NCBI RefSeq assembly: GCF_945859705.1
Contig: NC_079137.1
Coordinates: 30,561,322-30,625,321, forward strand
DNA length: 64,000 nucleotides
Direction of reading: 5' to 3'
Source of the DNA: Episyrphus balteatus
Lineage: Eukaryota > Arthropoda > Insecta > Diptera > Syrphidae
The notes below the pieces were generated by a model. That model made no database searches, was not told the DNA's origin, and worked only from the letters and a program-made list of their open reading frames with translations. This document shows, piece by piece, positions 58,218-64,000 of this stretch. A program made the translations under genes and the position numbers. How positions within the stretch are numbered: the stretch's first letter is position 1; the number at the start of each line of letters is the position of its first letter.

Positions 58218-59238
58218 TTTGTCGATTGTAGTACTAGATCTACAAATCTACTCTTAATATTCTCCTCCTCCAACGAAAAGCGGCTAATGTTCCATGAACA
58301 CGCCTTTATTTCTCCAACCCAACTATTACAATTTCCTTGTCAAAAGTTTCTTTCTCGAAAACCCAGATGTCACCTCACTTTGTACTACCAACATTTCAAT
58401 ACAAAAATCATACGTTGAGTTTGCGAAATTACACCGGCGCCCATCAGCGTGCAAAAAATAGCGACGAGCACATTTTTCTACTCCAACAAAACTCTCCAGT
58501 TGTCTCTTTTCTACCCCTGGTCGTTGTCTGTTAATTCATTTTAATTCTTTTTTTTTGTGTGTTCGTTCTATGTTCTATCTGTGTTGGGAGAAATTAAATA
58601 GTTTTTCTCGAGTGAGTGCTTCGTTGTTCTCTCGCCATCCCCAATAAATTCTTGTCTTTTTTCGATATATTACAATATTCACTTTTGATTTTATATTAAA
58701 GTGATAAAATCTCAATCAATTCACTGTTAATAAACATTCATTGGCATTGGAAATTGACATACCCAAAATATAATCCATTAAAAAAAATTGCGAATCGAGT
58801 CAGACTCTCAGACAAAAGATTCTCATATTCGCATTCACATTCACAGTCTGAGACGACAACGACGACGGGTTTGTGTGTGTCATAGAGTAGTCTAAGATTC
58901 TAATAAAAGAAATTAAAACATTTACATATTGCTCATGTAAATTACACAACAAAGCGTAATCAGTTTTGCATTCTCGAATTTTCTTTTCGTCTTCTAAACT
59001 TGATTTTTGTTTGAAATACGTTTCAAAAAGAAAAAAAATTGCCTTGAAAGCGTTTTTTTTTTAGTTTTCGTTTTTTTTTGTTAAATATCTACCTACTTGC
59101 TCTCTCTCCCCCTGGAGGAGGAACAAAGAAAGTTTTTTATTTGTCACTTTTTTTTTAAAAGAACTATATACTTTGCCCATAAGTAGGAGCGAGACAACTA
59201 GAACAAAATTGATTCAAAACCGCTCCTGGTGCCACCCG
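58218..59238 (+). other. Upstream region and 5' UTR of Uba1
   Basis: It presumably holds the Uba1 promoter and leader. It is noticeably less repetitive and somewhat richer in C and G than the sequence to its left. I could not place the transcription start. Confidence 0.45.
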
Positions 59239-60009
59239 ATGTCTAGTACTGAATTTATCGATAATTCCGTTGAGCCCCCAGCCGCCAAAAAGCGGAAGCT
59301 GCTTGCTAACGAGCAAGCAAACGCCACCGCCTCAGTAGCCGCTGAGGAAAGCACAACACCATCATCAGCTACTCCAACTAGTAGCAGTTGTAGTAATCTT
59401 GATAAAGGATTTGAAGTTAATCCAACTTCAACCACTACCACCCCCCGACAACAATCAGCAACGGCAATAGAAGCCGTAAGCAGCACGATTGTTGGCGAAG
59501 TATCGTCATCCTCTTCTGTTTCGTTAAATTCTTTGTCGTCGAAAGCAGCACAATCATCTTGTTCGTCTTCTTCGGCCATTTCAAGCTCCAACACGAATAG
59601 CAGTTCTTCCACCAATAATAATTCCACCAATTCCAACTCGTCGTCGAACAGCAACAACAATATTATTAACAGCAGCAGCAGAAAAGACAGTACTTGTGCA
59701 GCTAACGTTTCATCATCTTCGTCGGCGGAACAAGGAGCAAGTAGCAGGGCAACCAAAGAAAAGGATTCTTCAGCAGCAGAAAAAACAGGAACATCAACTA
59801 TGGCAAATAGTGGAAATAGCTCTGCAGGCGATATCGACGAGGCACTTTACTCGCGCCAATTGTATGTCCTCGGTCACGATGCAATGCGTCGAATGGCCAA
59901 TTCGGATATTCTTGTATCTGGATTGGGTGGCCTCGGCCTGGAAATAGCCAAGAACGTAATTCTTGGTGGCGTGAAATCGATCACATTGCATGATAAGGTC
60001 TCGTGCACG
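59239..60009 (+). CDS. Uba1: Ubiquitin-activating enzyme E1 (first coding exon)
   Basis: E1 uses ATP to adenylate ubiquitin and load it onto a cysteine, the first step of ubiquitin conjugation. This 257-codon exon starts at the ATG at 59239 and ends at ACG|GTAAGT (60009) in phase 0. Residues 1-197 are a Ser/Ala/Asn/Thr-rich, low-complexity extension that contains AAKKRK, a nuclear-localisation-like cluster. From about 198 the E1 core begins (IDEALYSRQLYVLGHDAMRR). The nucleotide-binding GLGGLGLEIAKN is at about 228-239, then GVKSITLHDK. Everything downstream, including the catalytic Cys, lies beyond the window. The end after LHDK (VSCT) differs from the usual sequence and could reflect a different donor; GTAAGT is nonetheless strong. 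Confidence 0.9.
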
Positions 60010-62506
60010 GTAAGTTTTTTTTTTTTATTTAAATAAATATATATTTTTGTCTTAAGTCAATTTTTTCTTTTGTCCAATTTTTATTATTTTTGCAAATGTT
60101 CTTTCCAATGATCTGTAATTTGCTTTTTTTCAATTTTTTTTTTCTGATGATTCATTTTGGTGGGGTGACAAGGGAGCGCAAAAAAAAGAAGAAAAACTTA
60201 TTTCTTTTTTTTTTTTTTCATTTTTTATCATCATCATTGTCGTTGGGTTTTTGTGTTGTGAGGTTAGATTAGTAAAATTCACCGCGATTAATCGATATTG
60301 TTCTTTCCTTCTGGTGTCGGTCGATTTGGGGGCACATTGTGGAGTTGCGTCGGTGGCTGTGTGATGGCCAATTTATTCAAAGCAATTGCACTTAATTTTT
60401 GTACCCAAAAATATACATTCAACTTTTTTGTTTTGTGCAGTTGAATTACTTATATATTTTCATGGAAACCGAAAAAATGAGTACCACACTCTAAAAATAT
60501 CTCACGTTTTGTTGGTTTTTTTCTTCACTCACCGGTAAATATAAGTCCACAAAAATAATGTTTGTATGCGATTTGTTTTTTTGTGAGTGTGTTGAAGTAA
60601 TTATGATTATGTGTATTTGATGGGAGCCCGCAACTTCGGAAATTTTTTCTGAAAACAACATTTTCATATCATATATATATTTTTTTATTTCTTGAATTGA
60701 CTCGAGTGTTATGTTTTTGTTGCAGATTTTTTATTGATTTTTCTGTTCACCATATACCTATTCATTTTGATGGAGTTTTCACTTTCAGTTTTCTCTGTAT
60801 AAATAATCTTGGATTGGGTTTGGGTTTTATTGTTTACACAATAAAAGGTACATTTGTATCATTTTTTATATGAGCCAAAAAGGCGATGTCTATTGCAATT
60901 TTATGTGATATTCCTACCTACAACTTAAAAATAAAAAGATTTTACTTTAAAACTTTGATTTAATGGCCAACATTAAACATAAAAACTGGCAATCGTGATT
61001 CCGCACCCAATTTGTGTTCATTGTGCATTTTCGGAGTAATTCAACATGACTTTTATTATAAAAAATATTGGTAACCGAATAGGTATATAGGTACACTTAC
61101 CAATAAATAGCTTTTAAGTGATATCAAAAACTTTCATTGCATAGATCTGTAGTTTTTCTCAGGACAAATGTAATAAGTCAAATCCATAGTCCTTCAATCA
61201 AGTAATTTCAGAAAGAGCTAAGTTTTAATTTTTTCTGGTTTTAGTTTTTATAGACTATAAATACAATTATTTTGTCCAAAAAGCTTAAGTCTAAAAATGG
61301 AAGGACATACATAGTATACTTGCAAATTTCTTCTTTTTTCGAAGATTTTTATAATCCTGAATGGGAATACCTACAATTTTTCATCCTAAAGCGCCACATA
61401 TTCTCTTGAGATCTGAGCATGAAACAAAATGCAGAATAGTGTTTTAAAGGACTTGTTTTATAGTTCTTATTAGGGTGTAAATTGAATAAAATTAAATTAA
61501 AAAATTGTTTTTGTTGTTATTAGACTTATTGAAAAACCCGAGATAACCGAAAGTTTACCCATAAAGATTTTGACTTAAAAATCTTGTTCATTGATTAAGC
61601 AACACAAAACTAAAAGAACGTCTTATTTTACACAATAATTCAATTGTAGGTTGAAGTTCAAATTCCTAGCATTTTTTTTTTCACAAAATTTTAAAATTCA
61701 AATAAAAAATCTTGCAAGTGTACATACATATTGCTCATTTACTTGAATGCGGTCATAACTAAAAAAATCACAAATTTTGAGTTATTGAAATAAAGTAGTA
61801 GTCTTTAATCCTGCAAACAGGATGTTAAAATAATAATATGATAGATACATATATCACTACTACTACTGCAAAATGCTATCCGGTACCTTTTTCTTAGCTG
61901 TTTGAACACACTCAATATTTGTATGCCCAGATTGAATGGTTTACGTGAGATGCACATATTTATGAGTCAAATTAAAAAAAAAACATCTGAGTTCACTTTT
62001 AGGATGTAGATTCTCAAAACGTGGATGCATAACAAGAGGTATTAAGTAAGTAAAAAAAAAACATTAACAAATCTTAATGTTAAATAAAAGAAGTATTGAA
62101 GTACAGGGAATAAATTACTACGATTGTCTCTGAAAAGCGGTTTGATAAAGCTATAGGACTTCTCTACTTGATAAGGAAAGGGTAAAACCAATTTAAGTTA
62201 TATGCATAATTCACAACACAGTTCTGGGCTTCTCTTTCATGTACATTCAAAACAGTTCGAAACTTTTTCAACACGTTTAATTAGCAATCCACTCTTTCAA
62301 TCTAATTCATCTTTTGTTTCTTGATAAAAGTACACTCTTAAAATGATACTTGACCAAATTTTCTGTTTTTGAAAGTTTTTTAAAATTATATTTTTTTAAG
62401 TCGAATTACAATTAAAAATGTACAGTTTCATTTAAAAACAGAAAGAATTTTTATAAAATAGGCTATAAAAATACGCACGAATAAAAAGCAAAATAAAATA
62501 CAGCCA

Positions 62507-63937
62507 TGGACAGAGAAATAGCACACTATTGAGAAAAATCATGCGAATCGAATTTTAGATATTAGGAATGCTTTTTATAAATTTTTTTCTTTTGGTATAT
62601 TATCGAAATAAAGTGATGGAGACAAAAATATCTTAAAAGTACCGTTATTTTATATATTTATTTGCACTAGCAATATAATGCTTTTTCTGTCTCTTTCGCT
62701 AGTGGACACAGAAATAGCACACATTTGTTTAACCGTAAAGTTTTTATTCCGCGTTCAAAAGTTGTAGACGAAAATGCATTCATTTTATTGCTACTATTTA
62801 ATTAACAAGTATTTTTGAAAAAAATAGGCAGAAAACATCATTAAACTGCGAAAAAAGGGAGAATTACTTTCGAGCCTCATAGTCAAGGGAAAAATCCTTC
62901 TTAATTAGCTTAAACTCTAAATTTTTCGAATAAATGATGGATAAAGCCATTTATTTGGAAAGAGCAAATAGAAATTTAAACTCTGAAATTAAATTGCGTT
63001 AACTTCTTCCCCGCAAAACTTCCATACGAGTGGATAGAGCGATCACAAAGAAACACGCAAATGTGGGCCTTTTAAGTCATCTCGCACGATTTTGCCTGAA
63101 GTAAATATAGAATTCGGCGAAAAAAGTGTCAAGCAGACTTTTAAGAAGGATACTTAATGATGCTGAGTTGTACAGACAGGTAAGCAAGAAAAATCCAATG
63201 ATATAAAAAGACACATGAAAGATCACCTAACATTAGCTATAAAACATCTGAATAAAAACATGCAGTTTTGAATGAGAGTCTTTTGGAGTGATGAAATAAA
63301 GGTTAACCGCATTGGAACCGATGACAAAACATTTGTCCATCGCCTAAAATGTTAAAAGGACAAGCCAAAGTATTATCTCAAGATGATGAAACTAAGAGGA
63401 TAGGATTTGATGGTCTGGGGCGCATTTTCCTGGCATGGTAAGGACCCATTGGTTAGGTGGATGGCAGAATTGATAAATTCTTTTGTCTTAATATTACATT
63501 AGAATACCGAGGAACCATATTTCTCGCCAGTTAATTAGATATTCATACATGACAATCACCCAAACATGCATCAGAAATAGTACAAGATAGGTTTTCGGAC
63601 GAAAAAATCGATGTTTGCACCTAGCCATCTCAAATTCACAATCTTAACCCCATAGAAAACTTATAAATTGATGTCAAGGTTAAGCGTGGGAAAAGGAAAT
63701 TCAAAAATTCAAACGATCTTTGGGCCAGAATCAAAGAAGCGTGGTGCCGTACTCCACAAAGTGGATACCAGACGTTAGTTGAAAGTTTACCAAAGAGGTG
63801 CGAAGGAACTTTGAAAAACTGTGGTCTACTAACAAGTTACTAACTTAGTTGTATTGAATTTATTGGAAATTGTAAGAATTTTTGCTTAGAAATGATTATT
63901 TTTATGATTTTCGGAATGTGGGCTATTTCTTTGTCCA
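62507..63937 (+). mobile_element. Inactive Tc1/mariner-like transposon
   Basis: The left end TGGACAGAGAAATAGCACAC (62507) matches, inverted, the right end (reverse complement TGGACAAAGAAATAGCCCAC). A second direct copy of the left motif lies at 62703, so the left inverted repeat has the IR/DR layout seen in some Tc1 elements. Between the ends is a broken transposase. It lies in the Uba1 intron. Confidence 0.75.
62850..63843 (+). pseudogene. Tc1-type transposase pseudogene
   Basis: Pieces are recognisable in order: a helix-turn-helix-like N-terminal remnant, then FWSDEIKVNRIG-type sequence around 63275 (first catalytic Asp), LMVWGAFSWHG at about 63409, and from 63551 one long frame reading SPKHASEIV and then PSQIHNLNPIENL, the region of the second and third acids. 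It ends at TAA 63841-63843. Stops replace conserved Trp codons (for example after NPIENL) and frames shift, so it is dead. Confidence 0.8.
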
Positions 63938-64000
63938 CAAGAAAAAAGGGTATTCTCTAGATATTATATTTTTAAAAATTGAATTGAAATAAAATAATTT

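Larger units (their letters stand above)
60010..64000 (+). other. Uba1 intron 1 (continues past the window)
   Basis: It starts GTAAGT with a T-rich tract. No further E1 coding sequence was found before 64000, so the intron is at least 4 kb. A dead Tc1-like element occupies 62507-63937. From 60010 to 62500 there is nothing nameable. Confidence 0.65.

Noticed and set aside
59256..59263. TATCGATA, a DREF-type site, at the Uba1 start
   Set aside because: It lies inside the coding exon (Phe-Ile-Asp-Asn codons) and one 8-mer is weak evidence, although DREF sites near starts of housekeeping genes are common in flies.
59214..59756. 180-aa reverse ORF opposite Uba1
   Set aside because: Shadow of the Ser/Ala/Asn-rich coding strand.

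Overview
The window reads as AT-rich, transposon-rich euchromatin from a brachyceran fly that is not Drosophila melanogaster. Three protein genes are of insect type. Introns are GT-AG, with many near the 60-70 bp insect minimum. One promoter has Drosophila-style Inr/DPE spacing. The rest is a graveyard of DNA transposons, MITEs and retroelements. No rRNA, functional tRNA, CRISPR or bacterial-type feature was seen.

Layout, left to right. (1) 1-2.3 kb: a transposon nest in which a 513-bp MITE sits inside a copy of itself, which sits inside a third element. Each of the two inner insertions has an 8-bp target duplication. (2) 3.0-14.8 kb, + strand: a MESR4-like gene encoding about 2420 aa with C2H2 fingers and a C-terminal PHD finger. 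It has a likely non-coding first exon, a 4-kb intron holding SINE-like and non-LTR remnants, and a 72-bp coding intron. (3) 15.8-20.3 kb, - strand: a full-length copia-type LTR retrotransposon with LTRs identical by eye, a 5-bp target duplication, an uninterrupted 1295-aa polyprotein and a half-tRNA-iMet primer site. (4) 20.7-26.9 kb: two 5'-truncated non-LTR retrotransposons. (5) 26.9-34.6 kb: three giant inverted repeats (1.4, 3.1 and 0.5 kb), a Harbinger-like MITE and a degenerate ~150-bp tandem array. (6) 36.0-52.2 kb, + strand: a KIF12/Klp54D-type kinesin with nine coding exons whose splice phases all match, including a 10.4-kb first intron full of repeats. (7) 53.3-58.1 kb: more MITEs, a Mutator-like element and a fourfold hairpin element. 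(8) 59.2-64.0 kb, + strand: the first coding exon of ubiquitin-activating enzyme Uba1, then an intron containing a dead Tc1-like element and running off the window.

The three genes share no pathway: chromatin/transcription (MESR4), microtubule motor (kinesin) and the first step of ubiquitin conjugation (Uba1). From memory, MESR4 and Klp54D also lie close together in D. melanogaster (54C-D), whereas Uba1 is elsewhere on the same arm, so one side of the locus looks syntenic and the other rearranged. The most unusual content is the density and architecture of inverted repeats. They could be fold-back transposons, or could yield long hairpin RNAs, but transcription cannot be seen from the sequence. 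Coordinates of transposon edges are by eye and may be off by a few bases.
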